Shown here one piece after another: positions 33,366 to 45,626 of a DNA stretch of 64,000 nucleotides. This DNA is from Streptomyces sp. Act143 (lineage in GTDB: Bacteria; Actinomycetota; Actinomycetes; Streptomycetales; Streptomycetaceae). The DNA lies in assembly GCF_003143935.1 (NCBI RefSeq), contig NZ_QFRX01000001.1:1560071-1624070 (forward strand), given 5' to 3'. The notes beneath the pieces are model-generated. The model ran no database searches. It saw nothing but the letters and a program-made list of their open reading frames with translations, and was not told the DNA's origin. Within the stretch, counting starts at the first letter, position 1. Each line of letters starts with the position of its first letter. The position numbers were made by a program, and so were the translations under genes.

Positions 33366-34801
33366 GCGGGGGTCCGGTCGAGCAGTGCGGAGACCTCGCC
33401 GCGGAAGCGGGCGCGGCGGTCCTCGGCCTCGTCGGGGGTGATCCGGGGTTCGTACACGGCGGCCGGTTTCCAGTCCGGCAGGACCGTGGCGACCGTCTGC
33501 CCGGGCTGGGCGCCGAGGCGGGCCAGGGCCGCGACGCCGAGGGCGGTGGCGTCGGGCAGGGCGGAGACCTCAACGGGGCGTTGCAGCAGGTCGGCCTGGG
33601 TCTGCATGAGCAGGGCGGAGCGGGTGAGGCCGCCGTCGACGCGCAGCGTGGTGAGCGGTGCGCCGAGGTCGGCACCGGCCGCGTCGGCGAGTTCGGCGAC
33701 CTGGGCGGCGATGCCGTCGCACAGGGCGCGCACCAGGTGCCCGGCGGTGGTGTCGAGGCCCAGGCCGGTGAGCGAGCCGCGCAGGTCACCGCGCCACCAG
33801 GGGGCGGCGAGGCCGGCGAGGGCGGGCACGAAGGTGACGCCGCCGCTGTCGGGGACGGCGCCGCCCACGGTGTCGAGGTCGGCGGCGCCCTGGATGACGC
33901 CGAGGTCGGTGAGCCAGCGCACCGCGGAGGCGGCCGTGTAGACCTGGCCGTCGAGGCAGTAGTCGGTGCGTCCGGCGAGCCGCCAGGCGACGCAGCCGAC
34001 CAGGCCGCTGCCGCCGCGTCTCGGGGTGTCGCCGGTGTGGGCGAGGAGGAAGGCGCCGGTGCCGTAGGTGCACTTGGCACGGCCGGATTCGGTGACGTGC
34101 TGGGCGAGCAGCGCCGCCTGTTGGTCGACGGCGAGTCCGGTGAGAGGGATCTCGGGGCCGAACTCACGTGTGGTGCCGACCGGTTGGGCGTTGTCGACGA
34201 CCTTGGGGAGGCGTTCGTCCGTGAGGCCGTAGAGGTCGAGGGCGCGGGGTGACCAGCCGGCCCGGTCGAGGTCGAGGAGCTGGGTGCGGCCCGCGGTGGC
34301 CGCGTCGGTGACGTAGGCGCCGGTGAGGCGGTGGACGAGCCAGGCGTCGGTGGTGGTGACGACGCCCTCGCGGGTGAGATGGCAGCGTATCCAGGCCATC
34401 TTGGGCGCGGCGAAGTACGGATCGAGCGGCAGGCCGGTCAGGTCGCGCAACTCGTCCGCGTACGGCGCGAGTTCGTCGCAGACGCTCCCGGCGCGCCGGT
34501 CCTGCCAGACGAGGGCGTCGGTGAGCGGGCGGCCGGTGGCGGGGTCCCAGGCGAGCACGGTCTCCCCCTGGTTGGCCAGGCCCAGCGCCACCACGGGTTC
34601 GCGGGCCTCGGCGAGGGCTCGCCGGCCGGCCTGGACGACGGACGCGTACAGCTCCTCGGGGTCGGCCTCGACCAGGCCGCCGGGCAGGTGCCGCGGGCGG
34701 ACCTCGGCGAAGCCGGCGCCGATCACTCCGCGTTCGGGGCAGACGACGAGCGCCTTGGTGCCGGACGTGCCCTGGTCGACGGCCAACACCGGACCGGTCA
34801 T
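33362..34801 (-). CDS. FGGY-family carbohydrate kinase, glycerol kinase-like
   Basis: 479 residues. Phosphate-1 motif LAVDQGTSGTKALVV, GLANQGETVLAWD (substrate loop), VWQDRR, the C-terminal ATP motif TLRVDGGLTRSALLMQTQADLL and ALGVAALARLG. FGGY enzymes phosphorylate glycerol, xylulose, gluconate and others; the GlpA-like gene directly after it argues for glycerol, though it is shorter than classical GlpK (about 500) and lacks its DQGTTSSR start. ATG at 34801 with GAGGGAGG upstream and a probable promoter at 34833-34862. First gene of a three-gene operon. Confidence 0.88.
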   Translation of the reverse strand: MTGPVLAVDQGTSGTKALVVCPERGVIGAGFAEVRPRHLPGGLVEADPEELYASVVQAGRRALAEAREPVVALGLANQGETVLAWDPATGRPLTDALVWQDRRAGSVCDELAPYADELRDLTGLPLDPYFAAPKMAWIRCHLTREGVVTTTDAWLVHRLTGAYVTDAATAGRTQLLDLDRAGWSPRALDLYGLTDERLPKVVDNAQPVGTTREFGPEIPLTGLAVDQQAALLAQHVTESGRAKCTYGTGAFLLAHTGDTPRRGGSGLVGCVAWRLAGRTDYCLDGQVYTAASAVRWLTDLGVIQGAADLDTVGGAVPDSGGVTFVPALAGLAAPWWRGDLRGSLTGLGLDTTAGHLVRALCDGIAAQVAELADAAGADLGAPLTTLRVDGGLTRSALLMQTQADLLQRPVEVSALPDATALGVAALARLGAQPGQTVATVLPDWKPAAVYEPRITPDEAEDRRARFRGEVSALLDRTPA

Positions 34802-34832
34802 CGAGCCCTCCCTCGGCGATCAACAGGGCGCC

Positions 34833-34862
34833 AGCCTGCCGCCGCCCGCCACACCGCGTCAA
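34833..34862 (-). promoter_or_regulatory. Probable promoter of the kinase operon
   Basis: Minus strand -35 TTGACG (34862-34857), 18-nt spacer, -10 CAGGCT (34838-34833), about 32 nt upstream of the kinase ATG. -35 is strong, -10 moderate. The remaining 200 bases up to the divergent gene show an A/T-rich patch near 34880-34895 but no clear operator. Confidence 0.45.
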
Positions 34863-35076
34863 GCAACATCGACCGTCGGTGAATTTTCAACCACAGTGAC
34901 GCTCAACGCCCGTGCGTCACAACGGAGTTCGAAGAGATCGAGAAACCGGAGGAGATGCGGAACCGCCGCCTCTATAGTGACCGCCGACCGGTACGAGCTC
35001 CTCAACCGCCGCCCGGAGGAGGGCTGTTGTTACTCCACCCCGCCGTCCCACCCCACCCGTCGACGGGGGACGGCTG

Positions 35077-36054
35077 ATGGCCAGAGAAGGAGCACGCCCC
35101 GTCTACGATCCGGCGGGCCATGACGCCGCCCTGCGGGCCACCCTCCAGGAGGTACGCGCCGGGCGCTGGATGTCGATGCGCCGGCTGCTCGGGGAGACGA
35201 CGGCCTGGTGGCAGTGGACACAGCGCACCCAGGTCCTGGGCGCCGCTGCCGCCGGAACCGACGTGGTGCGCACCTGGCTGACGGAGGAGCCGGACAGCGT
35301 CCCGGGTGCCGTCATGCACGCCCGGGTCGCCGTGGAGCGGGCGTTGCGGGCGCGCCGCGGGCAGCACGCCAGCACCCTCGACCTGTGGCGGGAGGCCTGG
35401 CAGGCAAGCCACGCGGCGGCCGGTGCGGCACCCCAGGACCCCGTTCCGTGGGTGTGTCTGCTGGCCCTGGCCCGGCTGGACCGGGAGCGGCGGTGGGACG
35501 AGCACCGGGTGCCGCCGCCGGGGCCGATGCTGCCGCCAGGCCCATGGGGGCTGCTCGCCGAGGCCGACAAGCGGGACCCGTACAACCGCGAGGCCCACCA
35601 CCGGATGCTCCAGTTCCTCTACGAGCGCGGCACGACGGGCCGGCTCGCCGAGGCGGTCGGCTACGCCCACTGGGCCGCCGACACCGCCCCGCCGGGCTCC
35701 GCGCTGCACGTGCTGCCGCTGTACGTCCGGGTCGAGCGCTACCGCCGCTCCGCCGGCCGGGACGCGGCGCTCGACCTGCACTGGGTCACCGAGGACGCCG
35801 GCCGCGAGGCGGACCGGGCGCGGTACGCCTGGTTCGAGCAGAGCTTTCCCGCCGAGCGCTCACCGCTGGACCTGAACCACCTCGCGCACGCCCTGTGGGG
35901 CGCCCTCCGCTTCCCGGCGGCGGCCCAGGTGTTCGACGCCCTCGGCCCGTACTGGACGCCCGTGCCCTGGACGTACCGCACCCCCGATCCGGGCGACCGC
36001 GGCCAGGCCGTGGAGGTGTTCCTCCAGGCCCGGGCGCGCTGCCGCCCCGCGTGA
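35077..36054 (+). CDS. Conserved actinobacterial protein of unknown function, helical-repeat type
   Basis: 325 residues, no signal peptide. Dominated by paired helices: WWQWTQRTQVLGAAAAGTD, LDLWREAWQASHAAAG, WVCLLALARLDRE, AHHRMLQFLYERG, suggesting a TPR-like solenoid. Rich in Trp and Arg. I do not recognise a named family, but proteins of this kind occur singly in many Streptomyces. ATG at 35077 with GGGGGA 7 nt upstream. It is divergent from the kinase operon and 33 nt upstream of the amino acid permease gene, so it may be co-transcribed with that transporter. Confidence 0.75.
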   Translation: MAREGARPVYDPAGHDAALRATLQEVRAGRWMSMRRLLGETTAWWQWTQRTQVLGAAAAGTDVVRTWLTEEPDSVPGAVMHARVAVERALRARRGQHASTLDLWREAWQASHAAAGAAPQDPVPWVCLLALARLDRERRWDEHRVPPPGPMLPPGPWGLLAEADKRDPYNREAHHRMLQFLYERGTTGRLAEAVGYAHWAADTAPPGSALHVLPLYVRVERYRRSAGRDAALDLHWVTEDAGREADRARYAWFEQSFPAERSPLDLNHLAHALWGALRFPAAAQVFDALGPYWTPVPWTYRTPDPGDRGQAVEVFLQARARCRPA

Positions 36055-36087
36055 CCCGTCCCCCTTTCCTTTTCCGGAGGTTTCCGC

Positions 36088-37605
36088 ATGTCCCGTACCA
36101 CCGACGGTCCGACACCACCGCGCGACGAGGAACGGCGTCTGCGGGAACTCGGCTACCGGCCCGTCCTCGCCCGCCGCATGGGCGGCTTCGGCAACTTCGC
36201 GATCAGCTTCTCGGTGATCTCGATCCTGTCGGGCTGCATGACCCTGTACGGCTTCGGCCTCGGCGCGGGCGGCCCCGCCGTGATGCTGTGGGGCTGGGCG
36301 GGCGTCGGCCTGTTCGTGCTGTGCGTGGGCCTGGCGCTCGCCGAGGTCACCAGCGCCTACCCGACCTCGGGCGCCCTGTACTACATGGCCGACCGGCTCG
36401 GCGGGCGCCGCTGGGGCTGGTACACCGGCTGGCTGAACCTGCTGGGCCTGCTGGGCGCGATCGCCGGCATCGACTACGGCGCGGCCCTGTTCACCGGCGC
36501 GTTCCTGAACCTCCAGTGGGGCTTCGAGCCGACGCCGGAGAAGACGATGCTGATCTTCGTGGCGATCCTGCTGCTGCACGCCGTCCTCAACCTCTTCGGC
36601 GTCCGACTGGTCAGCCTGCTCAACTCGGTCAGCGTCTGGTGGCACTTGGCGGGCGTGGCGCTGATCGTGGGCGCGCTCGCGATCGTGCCCGACCACCACC
36701 AGTCGCCGTCCTTCGTCTTCACCGAGTTCGTCAACGACACCGGCTGGTCGAGCCCGTTGTACGTGGCGGCGATCGGCCTCCTCCTCGCCCAGTACACCTT
36801 CTCCGGTTATGACGCCTCGGCCCATCTGTCGGAGGAGACCTCCAACGCGTCGGTGTCGGCGGCGCGCGGCATCGTGCGGTCCATCTGGGTCTCCTGGATC
36901 GCCGGTTTCGTGCTGCTCATGGGACTGACCTTCGCCATCCAGGACTACGACGCCACCCGGGCCACCGACACCGGCGTACCGCCCGCGCAGATCCTGCTGG
37001 ACGGCCTCGGCACGGACGGGGCCAGCGCGCTCCTGATCGTCGTGATCGTCGCCCAGCTGTTCTGCGGCAACGCCGAAGTCGCCGCCGCCAGCCGCATGGT
37101 GTTCGCGTTCAGCCGGGACGGGGCGCTGCCCGGCTCCGGGCTCTGGCGCACGGTCAGCGCCCGCACCCAGACGCCGGTCGCCGCGGTGTGGCTGTCGGTG
37201 GCGGTGGCGTGCCTGCTGGCGCTGCCCTCGCTGTACTCGGCGACGGCGTACGGCGCGGTGACCGCCATCAACGTCATCGGCATCACACCGGCGTACGCCA
37301 TCCCCGTGCTGCTGCGGCTGCGCGCGGGGGACCGTTTTCAGCCGGGTCCGTGGAGTCTGGGCAAGTGGAGCAGGCCGATCGGCTGGACGGCCGTGGTGTG
37401 GGTGGCGTTCGTGACGGTGCTGTTCTGTCTGCCGCAGTCGTCGCCGGTGACGGTCGACACGATGAACTACGCGTCCGTGGCCCTGGCAGTCGTCCTGATT
37501 CTGGCCACGGTGTGGTGGTACGCGGCCCGTCGCTCGTACGGAACGCCCACCACCGCCGCCTACTCCGACGAGGAGCAGACCGAACTTGCGGAGGGCATCG
37601 TCTGA
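36088..37605 (+). CDS. APC-family amino acid permease (GABA/choline permease-like)
   Basis: 505 residues with twelve predicted helices. The N-terminal ELGYRPVLARRMGGFGNFAISFSVIS and the following GGPAVMLWGW and ALAEVTSAYPTSGALYYMA are typical of the ACT/UGA4-HNM1 branch, which brings in GABA, choline-like amines or basic amino acids with protons. SGYDASAHLSEET in the middle is the conserved cytoplasmic loop of this branch. CCGGAGG precedes the ATG. Probably follows the gene at 35077 on one transcript. Exact substrate cannot be told. Confidence 0.9.
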   Translation: MSRTTDGPTPPRDEERRLRELGYRPVLARRMGGFGNFAISFSVISILSGCMTLYGFGLGAGGPAVMLWGWAGVGLFVLCVGLALAEVTSAYPTSGALYYMADRLGGRRWGWYTGWLNLLGLLGAIAGIDYGAALFTGAFLNLQWGFEPTPEKTMLIFVAILLLHAVLNLFGVRLVSLLNSVSVWWHLAGVALIVGALAIVPDHHQSPSFVFTEFVNDTGWSSPLYVAAIGLLLAQYTFSGYDASAHLSEETSNASVSAARGIVRSIWVSWIAGFVLLMGLTFAIQDYDATRATDTGVPPAQILLDGLGTDGASALLIVVIVAQLFCGNAEVAAASRMVFAFSRDGALPGSGLWRTVSARTQTPVAAVWLSVAVACLLALPSLYSATAYGAVTAINVIGITPAYAIPVLLRLRAGDRFQPGPWSLGKWSRPIGWTAVVWVAFVTVLFCLPQSSPVTVDTMNYASVALAVVLILATVWWYAARRSYGTPTTAAYSDEEQTELAEGIV

Positions 37606-37664
37606 AACCCCGCCGTCCCGCACTGGACCGGCTACGAACTCCTGTGCCCGATACGGCAGGATGA

Positions 37665-37720
37665 GCGCTCGCGCCGACCACGGAACCCGCACCCGGAATC
37701 CACACGGTCGGCGCGAGCGC
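37665..37720. promoter_or_regulatory. 15-bp perfect inverted repeat upstream of the MscS gene
   Basis: Arms GCGCTCGCGCCGACC (37665-37679) and GGTCGGCGCGAGCGC (37706-37720), 26-nt loop, ending 28 nt before the GTG of the channel gene. It may terminate permease transcripts or form a stable leader hairpin for the channel mRNA. No U-run follows. Confidence 0.7.
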
Positions 37721-37748
37721 ACATCCAGCAACTCGAACAGGTGGCAAC

Positions 37749-38852
37749 GTGACGGCATTTCAACGGGATCTCACCATGGACGACCTGGTCGTCGCCGGAA
37801 TCCCCGTGGTCGCGGGCTTGGTGGCGGCGTTCCTGCTGCGCATGGTGCTCAAGTGGCTGGGCAAGCACGCCGACCGCACCAAGTGGACCGGTGACGACGT
37901 CATCGTGGCCGCGCTGCGGACGGTGGTGCCGTGGGGCGCGATCGTGGGCGGGGTGGCCGTCGCGGCGGCGGCACTGCCGCTGAGGCCGGGCTTCCAGCGC
38001 AACACCAACCAGGTGCTGACCGTCCTGATGATCTTCGTGGTCACGGTGGCGGCGGCCCGGCTGGTCGCCGGTCTGGTGCGGACGGTCACCCAGTCCCGTT
38101 CCGGCGTCGCGGGCTCCGCCACGATCTTCGTGAACATCACCCGGGTGCTGGTCCTGGCGATCGGCTTCCTGGTGGTGCTGCAGACGCTGGGCATCTCGAT
38201 AGCGCCCCTGCTCACCGCCCTCGGCGTCGGCGGTCTCGCGGTCGCCCTCGCCCTCCAGGACACCCTGGCCAACCTCTTCGCGGGCATCCACATCCTCGCC
38301 TCCAAGACCGTCCAGCCCGGCGACTACATCCGGCTGAGCAGCGGTGAGGAGGGCTACGTCGAGGACATCAACTGGCGGCAGACGACCGTGCGCGCCCTCT
38401 CCAACAACCTGATCGTCATCCCCAACGGCGAGCTCGCCAAGACGAACATGACCAACTTCATGCGTCCCGAGCAGCAGTTGACGATCCTGGTCCAGGTCGG
38501 GGTCGCCTACGACAGTGACCTGGACCAGGTCGAGCGGGTCACCTGCGAGGTCGTCAGCGAGGTGATGACCCGGGTCGAGGGCGCCGTGCCGGAGCACGAG
38601 CCGCTGGTGCGCTTCCACACCTTCGGCGACTCCCGGATCGGCTTCACGGTGATCCTCGGGGTCGGCGAGTTCAGCGATCAGTTCCGGATCAAGCACGAGT
38701 TCATCAAGCAGCTGCACAAGCGGTACCGCCAGGAGGGCATCAGCGTCCCGGCGCCGACCCGGACGGTCTCGCTCCAGCAGGGCGCGGTGGTGATCCCGCA
38801 GCAGCGGGTCGCCGAAGAGGCGGGCGAGGTGACCGCCGCCCGCCTCGACTGA
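37749..38852 (+). CDS. MscS-family mechanosensitive ion channel
   Basis: 367 residues. Helices at about 12-32, 55-75 and 90-115, then the pore helix TM3 with the Gly/Ala ladder (TALGVGGLAVALALQDTLANLFAGIHI), followed by the beta domain (GDYIRLSSGEEGYVEDINWRQTTVR, NLIVIPNGELAKTNMTNF) and the alpha/beta C-terminal vestibule. This is the pressure-release channel opened by hypo-osmotic shock. GTG at 37749 has CAGGTGG before it. The C-terminal 35 residues are extra and hydrophilic. Nine nt from the convergent M1 peptidase gene. A long hairpin lies just upstream. Confidence 0.94.
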   Translation: MTAFQRDLTMDDLVVAGIPVVAGLVAAFLLRMVLKWLGKHADRTKWTGDDVIVAALRTVVPWGAIVGGVAVAAAALPLRPGFQRNTNQVLTVLMIFVVTVAAARLVAGLVRTVTQSRSGVAGSATIFVNITRVLVLAIGFLVVLQTLGISIAPLLTALGVGGLAVALALQDTLANLFAGIHILASKTVQPGDYIRLSSGEEGYVEDINWRQTTVRALSNNLIVIPNGELAKTNMTNFMRPEQQLTILVQVGVAYDSDLDQVERVTCEVVSEVMTRVEGAVPEHEPLVRFHTFGDSRIGFTVILGVGEFSDQFRIKHEFIKQLHKRYRQEGISVPAPTRTVSLQQGAVVIPQQRVAEEAGEVTAARLD

Positions 38853-38861
38853 CCCGACGTC

Positions 38862-42849
<3,988 letters not shown>

Positions 42850-42872
42850 CGCGAGCCCTCATCCGGTGACGC

Positions 42873-42908
42873 TCCGCCCCGGCCGGCGAACTGCCCGGCC
42901 GGGGCGGA
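42873..42908 (+). terminator. Hairpin terminator of icd
   Basis: 14-bp perfect stem TCCGCCCCGGCCGG / CCGGCCGGGGCGGA with an 8-nt loop, starting 24 nt after the icd stop. Confidence 0.85.
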
Positions 42909-42953
42909 CGTATGTCATCCCGGAGCCGCCCCGGGCGACCAAGGGACTTCTCC

Positions 42954-43058
42954 CACGCAATTGCGTGAGCCACATGTCTTGGGCCAACTCCTCGTGGGTA
43001 CAAGCACATTCGAGGCGGGGCACAATTGCGTCGAGCAATACTCCGCAGTGCCGATTGC
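42954..43058. promoter_or_regulatory. ATTGCG-type palindromes before the XRE regulator gene
   Basis: CACGCAATTGCGTG (42954-42967) is a perfect 14-bp palindrome; ATTGC-GTCGA-GCAAT (43025-43039) is a second inverted repeat; a third ATTGCG half site is at 43054. All lie within 120 nt upstream of the XRE start, so self-regulation by the XRE-DUF397 pair is plausible. Confidence 0.45.
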
Positions 43059-43071
43059 GAGAGGTGAGGCG

Positions 43072-43935
43072 ATGGCCACGGCCGGGGGGCCCACGGTACG
43101 ACGACGCCAGCTCGGCGCGGAACTGCGACGGCTGCGTGAGCAGGCGGGCAGGCGGATCGAGGACGTCGCCACCCACCTGGAGTGCTCGATGTCGAAGATC
43201 AGCCGGGTGGAGACGGGCCAGGCCCCGATCAAGGCCCGGGACGTCCGCGATCTGCTGGAGTGGTACGGCGTCGCCGACCCGCAGCACGTCGAGACGGTCA
43301 TGCAGATCCACAAGGACGCGCAGCAGCAGGGCTGGTGGGCCCATTACGGGGACGTGCTGCCCTCCGGCATGGCCACCTACGCGGGCCTGGAGGCCGACGC
43401 CCGGGTCCTGAGGTCGTACGAGTCGATGGTCGTGCACGGACTGCTCCAGACCGAGGAGTACGCCCACGCGGTGATCTCCGCGTTCCAGCCCAACCGGCCC
43501 GACGAGACGGACCAGTTGGTGCGCTTCCGCAAGGAGCGCCAGGCCCTGCTCACCCGGCAGCCCGATCCGCTGGAACTGTGGGTGGTGATGGAGGAGAGCG
43601 CGTTGCGCCGGCCCGTCGGCGGCAAGGAGGTCATGACCGCCCAGCTGCGCCACCTCGCCGAGGTCACCACCCTGCCGAACGTCACCCTGCAGATCATGCC
43701 GACCTCGAAGGGCGCCCATCCGGCGCTGTCCGGGGCCTTCTCCCTGCTGGAGTTCGAGCCCCACACGCCCACGGTGGTCTACGTCAACTCCATGGCAGGC
43801 AACGTCTATCTGGAGAAGGAACGCGACGTCCGCTCCTTCATCCAGACCTTCGACCTGCTCCGGGCCGCGGCTCCGGACCCGCAGGAAGCGGCCATCCTGC
43901 TGGAACAGCTCACAAGGGAGATGCAGGACTCATGA
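43072..43935 (+). CDS. XRE-family helix-turn-helix regulator with DUF5753 domain
   Basis: 287 residues: HTH at about 10-65 ([34 protein letters not shown]), then the DUF5753 domain ([67 protein letters not shown]). Pairs of this protein with a small DUF397 protein are numerous in Streptomyces; WhiJ and AbaA-type loci that affect development and antibiotic production belong here. ATG at 43072 with AGGTGAGG upstream; stop overlaps the DUF397 start (ATGA). Probably a DNA-binding repressor released or tuned by its DUF397 partner. Confidence 0.93.
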   Translation: MATAGGPTVRRRQLGAELRRLREQAGRRIEDVATHLECSMSKISRVETGQAPIKARDVRDLLEWYGVADPQHVETVMQIHKDAQQQGWWAHYGDVLPSGMATYAGLEADARVLRSYESMVVHGLLQTEEYAHAVISAFQPNRPDETDQLVRFRKERQALLTRQPDPLELWVVMEESALRRPVGGKEVMTAQLRHLAEVTTLPNVTLQIMPTSKGAHPALSGAFSLLEFEPHTPTVVYVNSMAGNVYLEKERDVRSFIQTFDLLRAAAPDPQEAAILLEQLTREMQDS

Positions 43936-44162
43936 ACACCCGGGGCGGCATACGTCCGCCACTGCGCGGACTCGACAACGCCGTGTGGCACAGGAGCAGT
44001 TACAGCGCGGGCAACGGAGCGTGCGTCGAAGTCGCCCGCACCGAGGGCGCCGTCGCGGTCCGGGACTCCAAGGACACCGGCCGGCCGGCGCTGGCCTTCT
44101 CACCGCAGGGGTGGCGCGCGTTTCTCCGAGCGGCCGGCGCCGACCGTCCGCACCGAAGCTGA
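43932..44162 (+). CDS. DUF397 small partner protein
   Basis: 76 residues with the DUF397 core: [44 protein letters not shown]. Known examples act with the XRE protein encoded just upstream, some as antagonists. ATG overlaps the XRE stop by 4 nt, so both are made together. The N-terminal 15 residues before the W are specific to this copy. Confidence 0.9.
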   Translation: MNTRGGIRPPLRGLDNAVWHRSSYSAGNGACVEVARTEGAVAVRDSKDTGRPALAFSPQGWRAFLRAAGADRPHRS

Positions 44163-44187
44163 CCGACCGGCGCCAGGGGGGCTGCCC

Positions 44188-44739
44188 GTGTACGACGACC
44201 TGTCCACCCGGACCGTCGCGTCCGACTCCTTCTACGCGGCGGACACCTTGGTGGCCGCGGCCGGCGTCGTCGCCGCCTTCATCGGGATCTGGGCCGTGCT
44301 GCACGTGGCACACCCCCGGCGACGGCTCAACTACACGGTCAGCCACGCCCCGCTGGTCCCCGATGCCGCCGCCGGCAGTCTGGAGGTCAGTCACAACGGC
44401 ACCGCGCTCGTCGACCCGCACGTGGTCACCGTGGTCCTCCACAACCCCGGCCGCCGCGACATAGCCAGCAGCGCCTTCGACCGCGGCGAGCCGATCCGGG
44501 TGCGCCTGGGCGTGCCGTACGCGAAGCTCCTGACCACCGCGTCGCACCCCAGCGCCGCCCAGGCGCCGCCCGCCCGGGTGCAAGGCTCCGAGCTCCACAT
44601 AGGTCCCGGGCGGCTCGGGTCCGGCACGACGATCACCTACCGTGTCCTGGTCGACTCCGTCCCCGGCCACGAGTGCCGGCACTCGCTGCTGGACGTACGG
44701 GTCGAACGCACCCACGCCGCCACGCCCCTCGCGCTGTGA
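44188..44739 (+). CDS. Membrane-anchored protein of unknown function
   Basis: 183 residues. One hydrophobic helix at about 19-41 (ADTLVAAAGVVAAFIGIWAVL) after a short extracellular or cytoplasmic N-terminus, then a beta-rich domain (LEVSHNGTALVDPHVVTVVLHNPG, ELHIGPGRLGSGTTITYRVLVD). The pattern of Asn-Pro-Gly after strands recalls the bacterial Ig-like domains that follow a single TM helix. GTG at 44188 with GGGGG upstream, only 25 nt from the DUF397 gene, so it is likely the third gene of that module. No family recognised. Confidence 0.72.
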   Translation: MYDDLSTRTVASDSFYAADTLVAAAGVVAAFIGIWAVLHVAHPRRRLNYTVSHAPLVPDAAAGSLEVSHNGTALVDPHVVTVVLHNPGRRDIASSAFDRGEPIRVRLGVPYAKLLTTASHPSAAQAPPARVQGSELHIGPGRLGSGTTITYRVLVDSVPGHECRHSLLDVRVERTHAATPLAL

Positions 44740-44779
44740 TCGTGCGCCACCTCCGCGACGACGCCCCGGGAGCCACCGC

Positions 44780-45568
44780 ATGACCTCCGCCGCACCCTCC
44801 TTCGAGCTGCTGCCCGGCGCCCCGGCGTCCCCCGTGATCCTGCACGTGCCGCACTCGGCCCGGCGCATCCCGGCCGGGGCGCGCGCCGGCATCGTGCTGG
44901 ACGACGCCGCGCTGGAGCGCGAGCTGGACCACATCGTCGACGCGCACACCGCGGAGCTCGCCGAGCGGGCGGCCGGGCTGGCGGCGGTGACGCCGTGGCG
45001 GTTCGTGAACCGGCTCTCCCGGCTGGTCGTCGACCCCGAACGGTTCCCCGACGAGCGGGAGGAGATGCTCGCCGCCGGGATGGGCGCCGTCTACACGCGG
45101 ACCACGGACCGGCAGGTGCTGCGGCCCGCGCAGACCGACCCCGAGCCGTTGCTCGCGCGGTACTTCCGGCCGTACGCGCGGGCCATGACCGAGGCCGTGG
45201 CCGAGCGGCTGGCCGTCGCCGGGCGGGCCGTGATCGTCGACGTGCACTCCTATCCCAGCGCGGTCCTGCCCTACGAGCTGCACGGCGAGGGCCCGCGACC
45301 GCCCGTGTGTCTGGGCACCGACTCCTTCCACACCCCGCCGGCGCTGCTCGCCGCGGCCCGCGAGGCCTTCGGGGAGACCGGGGTGGACAGCCCGTTCAGC
45401 GGCACGTACGTGCCGCTGGAGTTCCACGGCCGTGATCCCCGGGTCGCGGCGCTGATGGTGGAGATCCGGCGGGACACGTACATGACCGAGCCGGGCGGGC
45501 CCGCCGGACCGGGCCTGGGGCGGCTCGCCTCGGCGCTCGCGGCGCTCGTCGACGCCGTGGCCCGCTGA
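44780..45568 (+). CDS. N-formylglutamate amidohydrolase
   Basis: 262 residues. VILHVPHSARRIPAGARAG at the N-terminus (zinc-binding His of the HutG2-type fold), VVDPERFPDEREEM, VIVDVHSYPS, HTPPALLAAAREAF, FSGTYVPLEFHGRDPRVAALMVEIRRDTYM are all characteristic. Hydrolyses N-formyl-L-glutamate to glutamate and formate, the last step of one histidine-degradation route, though stand-alone homologues act on other N-formyl acids. No hut gene nearby. ATG at 44780 behind GGGAG, 40 nt after the membrane protein gene, 58 nt before the P450 gene. Confidence 0.88.
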   Translation: MTSAAPSFELLPGAPASPVILHVPHSARRIPAGARAGIVLDDAALERELDHIVDAHTAELAERAAGLAAVTPWRFVNRLSRLVVDPERFPDEREEMLAAGMGAVYTRTTDRQVLRPAQTDPEPLLARYFRPYARAMTEAVAERLAVAGRAVIVDVHSYPSAVLPYELHGEGPRPPVCLGTDSFHTPPALLAAAREAFGETGVDSPFSGTYVPLEFHGRDPRVAALMVEIRRDTYMTEPGGPAGPGLGRLASALAALVDAVAR

Positions 45569-45626
45569 CCTCCGGCTGGAGCACTCCCGCGCGACACCCG
45601 GCCGTGCCACGGTGAGGGTGGGGGGC

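Noticed and set aside
34973..34978. TATAGT as a -10 box for the gene at 35077
   Set aside because: No matching -35 at 16-19 nt and the distance to the ATG is about 100 nt; kept out of the feature list.
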